This document shows, piece by piece, positions 6,962 through 15,400 of a DNA stretch of 44,978 bases (position 1 is the first letter of the stretch; every line of letters starts with the position of its first letter). Both the position numbers and the translations under genes were made by a program. Source of the DNA: an uncultured Chitinophagales bacterium (lineage in GTDB: Bacteria > Bacteroidota > Bacteroidia > Chitinophagales > UBA2359); the NCBI GenBank assembly GCA_937927195.1, contig CALBCY010000049.1:1-44978 (forward strand), in the 5' to 3' direction. The notes below the pieces were generated by a model that did not search any database, was not told the DNA's origin, and saw only the letters and a list, made by a program, of their open reading frames with translations.

Positions 6962-8746
6962 TTAATAAATTTCAACTGAAAAAGGCATTCTTGCCTGAAC
7001 AGTGTTCCATTGGGTGATCTTGTCTACAAATTCAAGATGTTTGTACATTCTGCCCAATCTTGATTTTAAAATAGCTTTTGCGACCTCTTCATCAGAATTC
7101 CCGGACAGTTTGTTCATTATTTGTTGAACTGGGTCAACCGCTTTTGGATAGGACACTTTTCTGTATTCATCCAGACCAGCCATTTCAGCCGCTTCTGCCA
7201 AGGCATCTTCCATATTGCCTATCTCATCAACCAATCCATTGGTCAAGGCTTGTTGGCCAGTCCAAACTCTTCCTTGAGCAACTTCTTCAACTTGCTCCAT
7301 TGTCAATCCTCTTCCTTTCGCAACACGCTCCTTAAACTGCTTATAAATTTTCTTGATGGAGTTGGTGATGATCTCCTCCTCTGTTGAAGTCAAATCTCCA
7401 GTTAATAAGGCAGAATTAGGGAAATCAGAATATTTGGTGGTTTTGACGGTATCAAAAGTTATCCCTAATTTTTCATTGAAGAACTGATCCATGTCCATCA
7501 AAATTCCAAAAACTCCAATCGATCCAGTCAGTGTTGTACTTTCAGCAAAGATTTTGTCAGAGTTACAGGCAATAAAATATCCTCCAGATGCGGCATAGTC
7601 ACTCATGCTGGTTACAACAGGAATTCCTTTTTCTTTTATTCTGTTAATTTCATTCCAAATAACATCAGAAGCCAAAGCGCTACCACCCGGAGAATTCACT
7701 CTAAGTACAACTGCCTTCACATTGTCATCCAATCTGATTTTTTCAAAAATTGGTGTATATCTTGCCGAAGCTATGTTTTGACCATCTCCCTTTCCGTCAA
7801 CAATGTCACCATCTGCATAAACAATTGCAATTTTGTTTTTACTGAACTTTGTATCGTCAACACCAGTTTTGATGTATTTGGATAAACTTGCAAACTTTAT
7901 TTTATCATCCATATCAAGACCTGAACTTTCTCTTATTTTATCATAAACAGCGTCTTCATATAATAATTCATCGACAACACTGTATCCCAAAGCATCTTCT
8001 GGATCTCTGATCAGTAAATTGTCAATAATGTTGTGCAATTGGTCTTTGCTCATATTTCTTGCTACAGAAACTTTGTCAAGATAGTTTTGATAAAATCCAT
8101 TTAAATAGGCTTTTATTTGCTGGCGATTTTCGTCGCTCATTTTTTCTAATCTCAAAGGTTCAGTGGCACTTTTGAATTTACCTGCATAGAAAATACGAGG
8201 TTCTATGTCCAATTTTTCAAGTGCATTTTTTAAAAATGCTACTTCCGCTCCAAAACCCTTCAATTCTAAAATACCTGAAGGATTCAAATAAATTTTATCA
8301 GCTATGCTAGCCATATAGTATGCTTTTTGGCTAATCATTTCACCATAGGCATAAATAAACTTTCCGCTTTCTTTGAAATCTATCAAACCGTTGCGGATGT
8401 CCTCCATTTGAACCCATCCAGCAGCAATGCCATTGAGGTCAAGGTAGATGCCTTTCACATTCGAGTCGTCTTTGGCTTTGTTTAAAGCTAAAAGAATTTG
8501 ATCTAGACCCAATTTTGCATCTGGACCTGGATTAAATGGGATATCTAATTCTGAGAAAGGACTTTCGATGCCTCTTTCACCAATAGGAGTGGAAAAGTCA
8601 ACCCGCAGTACGGTATTTGGATTGATGCTGACTTTGCTTTTCTGAGAGAGTTTGGAAATACTAAAAATTCCGACAAAAGAAATTAAAAAAAATAGTAGAA
8701 GGATACCAACCATAGTACCCAAAACTATTTTGAGGAATGATTTCAT
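6962..8746 (-). CDS. sppA: Signal peptide peptidase SppA, 67K type
   Basis: This membrane-anchored serine protease degrades signal peptides left after secretion. The 594-residue length fits the long, two-domain (E. coli-like) form. One membrane helix lies at about residues 5-28. The catalytic lysine is Lys192 in AGKFKSATEPL of the first domain and the serine is Ser387 in YAASGGYFIA of the second, matching the Ser/Lys dyad of E. coli SppA. The second domain also has VVLRVNSPGGSALASD. ATG at 8746 is the start. It diverges from folK, a neighbour arrangement common in Bacteroidota. Confidence 0.96.
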   Translation of the reverse strand: MKSFLKIVLGTMVGILLLFFLISFVGIFSISKLSQKSKVSINPNTVLRVDFSTPIGERGIESPFSELDIPFNPGPDAKLGLDQILLALNKAKDDSNVKGIYLDLNGIAAGWVQMEDIRNGLIDFKESGKFIYAYGEMISQKAYYMASIADKIYLNPSGILELKGFGAEVAFLKNALEKLDIEPRIFYAGKFKSATEPLRLEKMSDENRQQIKAYLNGFYQNYLDKVSVARNMSKDQLHNIIDNLLIRDPEDALGYSVVDELLYEDAVYDKIRESSGLDMDDKIKFASLSKYIKTGVDDTKFSKNKIAIVYADGDIVDGKGDGQNIASARYTPIFEKIRLDDNVKAVVLRVNSPGGSALASDVIWNEINRIKEKGIPVVTSMSDYAASGGYFIACNSDKIFAESTTLTGSIGVFGILMDMDQFFNEKLGITFDTVKTTKYSDFPNSALLTGDLTSTEEEIITNSIKKIYKQFKERVAKGRGLTMEQVEEVAQGRVWTGQQALTNGLVDEIGNMEDALAEAAEMAGLDEYRKVSYPKAVDPVQQIMNKLSGNSDEEVAKAILKSRLGRMYKHLEFVDKITQWNTVQARMPFSVEIY

Positions 8747-8815
8747 ATGTTATTTATTTACGTTTAATTTACCATTTCAACATAAAATTGATAGGGTAAG
8801 GTTCCATTTTTGGAA

Positions 8816-8823
8816 TATTTTTG
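8816..8823 (+). promoter_or_regulatory. Candidate -7 promoter element of folK
   Basis: TATTTTTG matches TAnnTTTG and lies 19 bases before the folK ATG. A TTG at 8788-8790 could be the -33 element, though the spacing is slightly long. Confidence 0.45.
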
Positions 8824-8842
8824 AATTTAACAAGAGACAAAA

Positions 8843-9337
8843 ATGCACAAAAAAATAGAAAACAAGGTATATATTCTACTAGGAACCAACGAAGGAGATC
8901 GACTAAACTATTTAAATGTCGCTTTTCGCTTGATTTCAGAGCAAATTGGTGAAATTATTTCCCAATCTGCTATTTATGAAACTGCTGCATGGGGAATTGA
9001 AGATCAAGCCAGCTTTTTAAATCAAATTTTGTTGGTTCATACTGAATTAGAGCCTCATCAGACCTTGGAAATGATGCTGGATGTTGAAAAGCAAATGGGG
9101 AGATTGAGAACGGTAAAGTGGGGGAGTAGAATTATTGATATTGACATGCTTTACTACAATGATGAAATTATTGATACCAAAAGGCTGAGCATTCCACATC
9201 CATATTTGCACAAAAGACGCTTTACTTTGGTTCCTCTGTGTGAAATTGCTCCAGATTTTATGCATCCAGTTTTAAAACTCACCAATAGTAAGCTGTTGGA
9301 GCAATGCGATGATGAATGTGAGGTTTCTGTAATTTAA
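8843..9337 (+). CDS. folK: 2-amino-4-hydroxy-6-hydroxymethyldihydropteridine diphosphokinase
   Basis: The enzyme transfers pyrophosphate from ATP to 6-hydroxymethyl-7,8-dihydropterin in cytoplasmic folate synthesis. The 164-residue product carries the family signature: LLGTNEGDR near residue 12, the pterin-site aromatic region, then GRLRTVKWGSRIIDIDML at 86-103 with the catalytic Arg and Asp residues, and IPHPYLHKRRFTLVPL at 118-131. ATG at 8843 is preceded by an A-rich leader. It converges with the GNAT gene downstream; the 64-base gap holds only a short imperfect inverted repeat. Confidence 0.96.
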   Translation: MHKKIENKVYILLGTNEGDRLNYLNVAFRLISEQIGEIISQSAIYETAAWGIEDQASFLNQILLVHTELEPHQTLEMMLDVEKQMGRLRTVKWGSRIIDIDMLYYNDEIIDTKRLSIPHPYLHKRRFTLVPLCEIAPDFMHPVLKLTNSKLLEQCDDECEVSVI

Positions 9338-9401
9338 AAAAAAGCGTCCACCAAGCTGACAACGCTGACACTTTGCCAGATTCTCTCTCCTTTTTCCATT
9401 T

Positions 9402-9956
9402 TTAACCAATCAAAAGGGCGTATCGATAATGATCTTCCCACTTTCCATTTATTTTCAAATACTTTTTCGAGAATCCTTCTCTGACAAAGCCTAGACTTTC
9501 AGCCAAATTAATAGAGGCTTGGTTTGCTGGCATTATATTGGCTTCGATTCGGTGCAATTTTAAAATCTTAAAGGCATATTTGCAGGCTGTGGTCAAAGCT
9601 TCCTTCATCAAACCTTTTTTGATGAAATCTTTGTCAAGTTTGTAGCCCAAATGGCAAGATAAAAAAGCGCCTCTGACAATGTTGTTCAGGGAAATGTCTC
9701 CAATAATCTGTTCGGTATTTGTATCCTCTTTATGAAATAGCCAAAACTTGAACTGACGACCGGCCTCAATTTCAATTCGTTGATTATTTAAAATGCCTTG
9801 CTGATATTTCTCTGTTAAAAAGTATTCAGAGATTGAGGGCATGGCATTTTGAAAGTGATATTGGTTTCTAGTGTAATAGGCCAAAGTTTTGGCTGCGTAG
9901 GATTCATCAATTTGATAAAATTGCAAACGCTTCGTTTCAAGGATTTTATTAGGCAT
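9402..9956 (-). CDS. GNAT N-acetyltransferase, RimJ/RimL type
   Basis: The 184-residue product starts with ETKRLQFYQIDES, the usual opening of RimJ/RimL-like acetyltransferases. It contains IIGDISLNNIVRGAFLSCHLGY and the acetyl-CoA-binding region DKDFIKKGLMKEAL, then HRIEANIMPANQASINLAESLGF, which is characteristic of the subgroup that acetylates protein N-termini or small molecules. The end, HYRYALL, is also typical. The substrate cannot be predicted. It is followed 72 bases upstream on the same strand by the thioesterase gene, and the two may share a transcript. Confidence 0.9.
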   Translation of the reverse strand: MPNKILETKRLQFYQIDESYAAKTLAYYTRNQYHFQNAMPSISEYFLTEKYQQGILNNQRIEIEAGRQFKFWLFHKEDTNTEQIIGDISLNNIVRGAFLSCHLGYKLDKDFIKKGLMKEALTTACKYAFKILKLHRIEANIMPANQASINLAESLGFVREGFSKKYLKINGKWEDHYRYALLIG

Positions 9957-10028
9957 TTTGTTTCAAATTTAACAGGGACCTTGCTTCAATAGGCTTCAAT
10001 CGTTGGTCTTCGATTGTTAAAAGCTATC

Positions 10029-10466
10029 TTATTCAATAATTGCCATTGTCAACCGACTAATGTTTAGTAGTTTCTCTTGTTCGGAAAATATCTTTATCTG
10101 CCAAACATGAGTTCTTCTGCCCAAATGAATGGGCTTGGCAATGCCTTTTACAATTCCCTCCTTTGCTGATCGGATGTGATTGGAGTTGATGTCTAAACCT
10201 ACAGCTTTGAATTTTGGAAATTCAATGACCATGGACGAGGCCATACTGCCTAAAGTCTCTGCTAAAACAACATAAGAACCTCCATGGACAATCCCGAAGC
10301 CTTGAACAGTTCGGTGGTCAACTGGCATGGTGCCTACCAAGTAATCGTCTCCACATTCAATTATTTTGATACCAATGTGCTCAACGATTGTGTTTTTATT
10401 AAATGAATTTAACTGATCCAGATTGGGCTCTATTAACCAGATTTTCTTTTGTTCAGATTTTGGCAT
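10029..10466 (-). CDS. Hotdog-fold thioesterase, PaaI/MenI-like
   Basis: The 145-residue product belongs to the acyl-CoA thioesterase group with the catalytic region VQGFGIVHGGSYVVLAETLGS, in which His, Gly and Glu correspond to the HGG...E active site. The end, HVWQIKIF followed by ISRLTMAIIE, also fits. Relatives hydrolyse phenylacetyl-CoA intermediates or 1,4-dihydroxy-2-naphthoyl-CoA of menaquinone synthesis. Without other pathway genes nearby the substrate is open. It lies upstream of the GNAT gene on the same strand and diverges from tpiA. Confidence 0.88.
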   Translation of the reverse strand: MPKSEQKKIWLIEPNLDQLNSFNKNTIVEHIGIKIIECGDDYLVGTMPVDHRTVQGFGIVHGGSYVVLAETLGSMASSMVIEFPKFKAVGLDINSNHIRSAKEGIVKGIAKPIHLGRRTHVWQIKIFSEQEKLLNISRLTMAIIE

Positions 10467-10619
10467 TTTGATATTTTATTTGAGTGTCAAAGCTACATAA
10501 TTCAAAACAGATCCTATCATTTAATTGATAAAGAGAATCCTTAATCAGGTCAAAATTCTACAGTTATAAATTCCAAGCTAAAATCTATCATTTAAAGTCG
10601 CTACTATATTGATAAAGTT

Positions 10620-10627
10620 TATCTTTG
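10620..10627 (+). promoter_or_regulatory. Candidate -7 promoter element of tpiA
   Basis: TATCTTTG matches TAnnTTTG, 13 bases before the tpiA ATG, which would give a very short leader. The same octamer precedes the SulP gene. Confidence 0.5.
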
Positions 10628-10640
10628 GCAAAAAAAAACC

Positions 10641-11411
10641 ATGAGAAGTAAAATAGTAGCTGGAAATTGGAAAATGAACCTAAGTTCTGTTGAAATTTCC
10701 AAATTAGTCAAAGAAGTAGCCAATCAAATTATTGAAGGAGAAATTTCAAGCGATACAAAAATCGTTTTTGGTCCTGCCTTTCCATATTTGGCTTTGGTGA
10801 GAGAAATTTTAGACAGTTTTCATCTTGGGAACATTTTATTGGCTGCCCAAAATTGTAGTGAAATAGACAGCGGAGCAAGGACGGGAGAAACTTCTGTCGG
10901 CATGCTAAAAGATGTTGGCTGTGATTTGGTCATTATTGGTCATTCAGAAAGACGCAAATTTCACAAAGAAAGCAATGAACTTTTAAAGCTAAAAGTTGAT
11001 AAATCACTTGAACATGGATTGCCAGTCATTTTTTGCATTGGTGAAACATTGGAGGAGCGAGAACAAGAGAAATTATTCGAGGTAATTGAATCTCAAGTAT
11101 CAGAGGCATTGTTTCACTTATCTGCTGAAGATTTATCGAAGATTGTATTGGCTTATGAGCCAGTTTGGGCCATTGGAACTGGCGTAACTGCAAGTCCAGA
11201 ACAAGCACAAGAAATGCATCAGTTTATTCGTTTATTGATTGACAAAAAATATGGTTTTGAAGTTTCTGATAAAATGAGCATTCTTTATGGCGGGAGTGTA
11301 AAACCAGCCAACGCTGCTGAGTTGTTTTCAAAGCCAGATGTGGACGGTGGTCTTGTTGGAGGAGCCTCTTTAAAGTCAGGTGATTTCTTTGAGATAATAA
11401 AGGCAATTTAA
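10641..11411 (+). CDS. tpiA: Triosephosphate isomerase
   Basis: The enzyme interconverts dihydroxyacetone phosphate and glyceraldehyde 3-phosphate in the cytoplasm. The 256-residue product has Lys11 in GNWKMN, the electrophile His101 in IIGHSERR, and catalytic Glu173 in AYEPVWAIGTG. The phosphate-binding loops are YGGSVKPANA and GGLVGGASL. The gene ends in TAA at 11409-11411, whose last base is the first base of the prmA start codon, so translation of the two genes is probably coupled. tpiA next to prmA is a frequent order in Bacteroidota. Confidence 0.97.
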   Translation: MRSKIVAGNWKMNLSSVEISKLVKEVANQIIEGEISSDTKIVFGPAFPYLALVREILDSFHLGNILLAAQNCSEIDSGARTGETSVGMLKDVGCDLVIIGHSERRKFHKESNELLKLKVDKSLEHGLPVIFCIGETLEEREQEKLFEVIESQVSEALFHLSAEDLSKIVLAYEPVWAIGTGVTASPEQAQEMHQFIRLLIDKKYGFEVSDKMSILYGGSVKPANAAELFSKPDVDGGLVGGASLKSGDFFEIIKAI

Positions 11412-12247
11412 TGGAATATACCAGAGTAATTTTAGACATCAAACCAGAAGCATTCGTTCCTGTTATAGTGGCAGAGTTGGGTGAAATTGGATTTGATGGC
11501 TTCGAAGAAAAAGAATCCATTCTGGAAGCATACATTGAAAAGGGAACTTTTGACAAGCCGCTTCTTGATGAAATATTAATGCGTTACAAAGAGCTTGCTC
11601 AAATCGACTTGAAAAGCATAGAGGGGTTAGAGAATAAAAACTGGAATGAAATATGGGAAAGCAATTTCGAACCAATTTTTGTAGAGGATAAAGTTGTTGT
11701 GAGAGCTCCATTTCATGATAAATTTTCTGAATACCAGCACAACATCTTGATTGAGCCTAAAATGTCTTTTGGAACAGGACATCATGAGACCACCTGGATG
11801 ATGATGAAAGAGATGCTCGAAATTGACTTTAAGGGAAAAACTGTTCTAGATTTTGGATGTGGAACAGGGATTTTGGCAGTGTTGGCATTTCAAAAAGAAG
11901 CCTCAAAAATAGAGGCCATTGATCATGAAGATTGGGCTTTTCAAAATGCCCTTGAAAATATTGAACGCAATGGCGTCGTTAATGCCAATGTAATGCAGGG
12001 AAGCATGGAATTGGTTAAAGGAATGAAGTTTGATCACATTTTGGCCAATGTCAATAGGAATGTTCTTATAAAATACATGAAAGATCTGTCTGATTGTTTA
12101 GAAGATTCTGGTGAAATATTATTCAGCGGAATTTTGGAAGATGATAAGGAGACGCTTGCAAAAGCAGCTGAATCAGAGGGACTTTACAGAATTAATGAGC
12201 TTTCAAAAGGCAAATGGATACTATTGCATTGTCGAAAAAACAAATAA
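11411..12247 (+). CDS. prmA: Ribosomal protein L11 methyltransferase
   Basis: The enzyme trimethylates amino groups of ribosomal protein L11 using S-adenosylmethionine. The 278-residue product has an N-terminal substrate-recognition part, then IEPKMSFGTGHHETT at 114-128, and the AdoMet motif TVLDFGCGTGILAVLA at 144-159. The catalytic-region motif IL-ANVNRNVL (residues about 210-220) replaces the more usual N-IL. The ATG overlaps the tpiA stop by one base (TAATG). A hairpin terminator follows 65 bases after the stop, so the unit is tpiA-prmA. Confidence 0.95.
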   Translation: MEYTRVILDIKPEAFVPVIVAELGEIGFDGFEEKESILEAYIEKGTFDKPLLDEILMRYKELAQIDLKSIEGLENKNWNEIWESNFEPIFVEDKVVVRAPFHDKFSEYQHNILIEPKMSFGTGHHETTWMMMKEMLEIDFKGKTVLDFGCGTGILAVLAFQKEASKIEAIDHEDWAFQNALENIERNGVVNANVMQGSMELVKGMKFDHILANVNRNVLIKYMKDLSDCLEDSGEILFSGILEDDKETLAKAAESEGLYRINELSKGKWILLHCRKNK

Positions 12248-12311
12248 TATTTTGTTATTCGGGTTCCGAAACCAACGAAGATTCCCAATTTATATACTTT
12301 GAGCTTAATTT

Positions 12312-12334
12312 GGCCCGATAATTTCGGGCCTTTT
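12312..12334 (+). terminator. Terminator of the tpiA-prmA unit
   Basis: The arms GGCCCGA and TCGGGCC pair perfectly around TAATT and are followed by TTTT. It lies 64 bases after the prmA stop and before the large secreted-protein gene. Confidence 0.85.
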
Positions 12335-12421
12335 GGTAATAATAGGACAAAGCCCTTGTTCCGTTCGTTTTAAGCCACTGAAAAACATTAAATTACAGTG
12401 CAATCATACTAAAACTGAAAA

Positions 12422-15400
12422 ATGTTGAGACCAATAATATCTTTTATTTTTTGTGTTGCCTTTGTGCTTCTAAACCTTCCATTAAATCTACAGGCCCAAA
12501 AAATTTCATTTAAGACTTTTTCCAAGGATCTTGCAGAGTTTAATACTCAGTTGGACGAGCTTTTTGCTCCCTACATAAAACAGGAGAAAACCGAATTGGC
12601 GATTACCGCTTTTAAAGTGAGTATGGCACAGAAAGGACCATCAGATTCTGGAGATATTATTGATTTATTCAATGTCATGCTTTCAAAGAAAATGAAAGCG
12701 GCTTCACACTTTGAACCAACCATAAATACCATAAATAATTTGGATGCTCTTGAGGGTGGAGCCAATTCAAAAATATTCAAAAGTTGGTTGATGGTTTCTA
12801 AAGAGCTTGCGGCTTCGCAAAGGGAACTCAAAACCAAAGCTTATAAAGATTTTGCACAATTCAATTTGTTTTTTATTGGAGAAAATAAAATTTATAATTC
12901 ACCAGTAAAATCATGGTCCTATGACCAAGCTGAATTCGAATACAAATGGGCAGAAAAAAAGCCAATAATCGATTTCTCGCAAGCAATGATTTGTGTAAAA
13001 ACCAAAACGGACAGTACTTGCATCTACGAAACGTCTGGTGTTCTAATCCCATCTGAAAATCTATGGAAAGGGCAAAATGGGAAAGTGAAATGGGAAATTC
13101 AAGATACCTTATTGTACGAACCTGCACATGCTGATTTGAAAGAGTATCTCATCGAGTTAAAGAAGCCGGATTATACCTTTAAGAATGTTCGGTTTTATCA
13201 CGATGACTTTTTCAAAGATGGATTGGATGGGACCTATACTATGAAATTGTTTGCAGGCGGTGGAACGACCAAATCTTATCCTCGTTTTAGGTCAGAAAAA
13301 ACTGATATTGTTTTATCGGGGATTGGTCCGAAAATAAAATTTCAAGGTGGTTTCGGAATGAATGGGAACAAATTGGTGATTTTCGGGAAAGACAATGACA
13401 AAGCCAATTTGTTTGTAAAGGGGGAAGATGGTAAAAGGTTGTTTTCTGCGAAGTCAAATTTAATTGGTATTAGAAATAGAGCGAATGTAAATGCTATAAA
13501 TACAGCGGTTTCGATGTATTTCAAAAACGATTCTATTTTTCATCCAAGTCTTGATTTGACCTTTGAAATTCCAAGTCAGGATTTGAGAGTAGTTAGGAAT
13601 GAAATTGCAACATCTCAAGGGCCTTTTATAAGTTCTTACCATAAAATGGAATGTGAAATTGATGCGGTTAGTTGGAATCTTCAGGATACCATTATGAAGT
13701 TCACGAAATCTACTCAGTTAAAAAGCAATCCAGTATTTTTAGATTCATACAATTATTACAATCCTGCTGTTTTACAAAATTACAGGAGAGCCATTTCTAA
13801 AGACCCAATTGTTTTGTTGGGAAGATGGTTTGAAAGTACAATGTCTGATCAGATTTCAGCGCAAGACTTCGCAAGTTCAATTAGAGGAAATTATACTATT
13901 CAAGATGTAATCGGAATCATATATGATTTGGTAGATGATGGCTTCATTATGTATGAACCTGATACAGAAATGATCACAATTCGACCGAAAACGACGCTTT
14001 ATACCTTGGCTCAAATTGAAAAGTCGGATTATGATGGAATAAATATTAAGTCGGTAGCACCAAAAGAAAATCTTTCATTGAATGTGAATTCTGCTGACTT
14101 GTCAGTAATTGGTGTTGACCAGGTTGTATTAAGTGATTCTCAAAAGGTTGTACTGTTTCCTTACAACAAAATTTTAGAGATCAATGAAAATAGAAACATC
14201 AAAGCAAAAGGTGATTTAGTTGCAGGCCAAATTGATTTTGTAAGAGGAGATTATGATTTGAACTATTCTGCTTTTAGTGTTAAAATCGATTCTGCTGATA
14301 AAATGTTATTGTACAATTTGGACGAAGAGATTTTTAGATCAACCAAGGTTACAAAAGCCAAGCAAGTAAAAACACCCATCCACAATGTTTCTGGTACTTT
14401 GTACATTGACGCACCATCAAACAAGTCGGGTAAAGAGAAATATGATGAATACCCCGTTTTTGAGACAGATGGAAATTCCTATATATATTTCGATAGCAAA
14501 GACCTATACAATGGTGCTTATGAAAAGGAAAGATTTTACTTTGAAATAGATCCTTTTAAATTTGAGTCAGCTTATTATATTCCCAACGAAGATATTCAGT
14601 TCAAAGGAACGATGGTTTATGGTGATATTTTCCCAGAACTCAGAGTCACAGCTGGACTGGATGAGGATAACTCTATATCTGTAAATGCAGACATAACGGG
14701 TGACAACCATCCCATGTATGGAGGGCTTGGTATCTACAATGGTGAAGTCGACTTATCAGATAGAGGTCTGTTGGGGAATGGTACAATAAAATTTATGACC
14801 ACAACGGTAAAAGCTGATAATTTTGTCTTTTTTCCAGATTCAACTGTTTCAGAAAGTATTTACAGTGTAATAGTAGAAAAGGAAAAGAAAGACGGAGTAG
14901 CTTATCCGAATGTTTTAAATTCAGGAATAAATTTTAAATGGTTTCCTTATGGAGATTCTTTAATGTTGTATAGTGCCGATAAGCCTTCTGCATTGTTTGA
15001 AAATCGGTCTCAGTTTAGAGGTTTGATTAAAATATCTAAAAGCGGAATGTTTGCTAATGGTGAAATGACTTGGAAAAATTCGAAGTTTAATTCCAATATT
15101 TTTACGTTTGATGAAACATCAATTTATGCCGATAGCATGGATTTGGAAATTTCAGACAAAGAAGAAAAAGTAATTCTGACTTCTAAAGAAAAGTTGGAAG
15201 CCAACTTAAATGTTTACAACGAATTGGCAATTTTTGAACCCAAGAAAACTGACGATAAAATTTTAATTAAGCTACCACAGCATGAATACCTTGCTGAACT
15301 TGAATTATTGAATTGGGATTACAATGAAGAGAAAATAAATATGCAGAATAGTCAGTCTGCCAATAACTATTTTATTTCAATTAACAAACAACAAGATAGC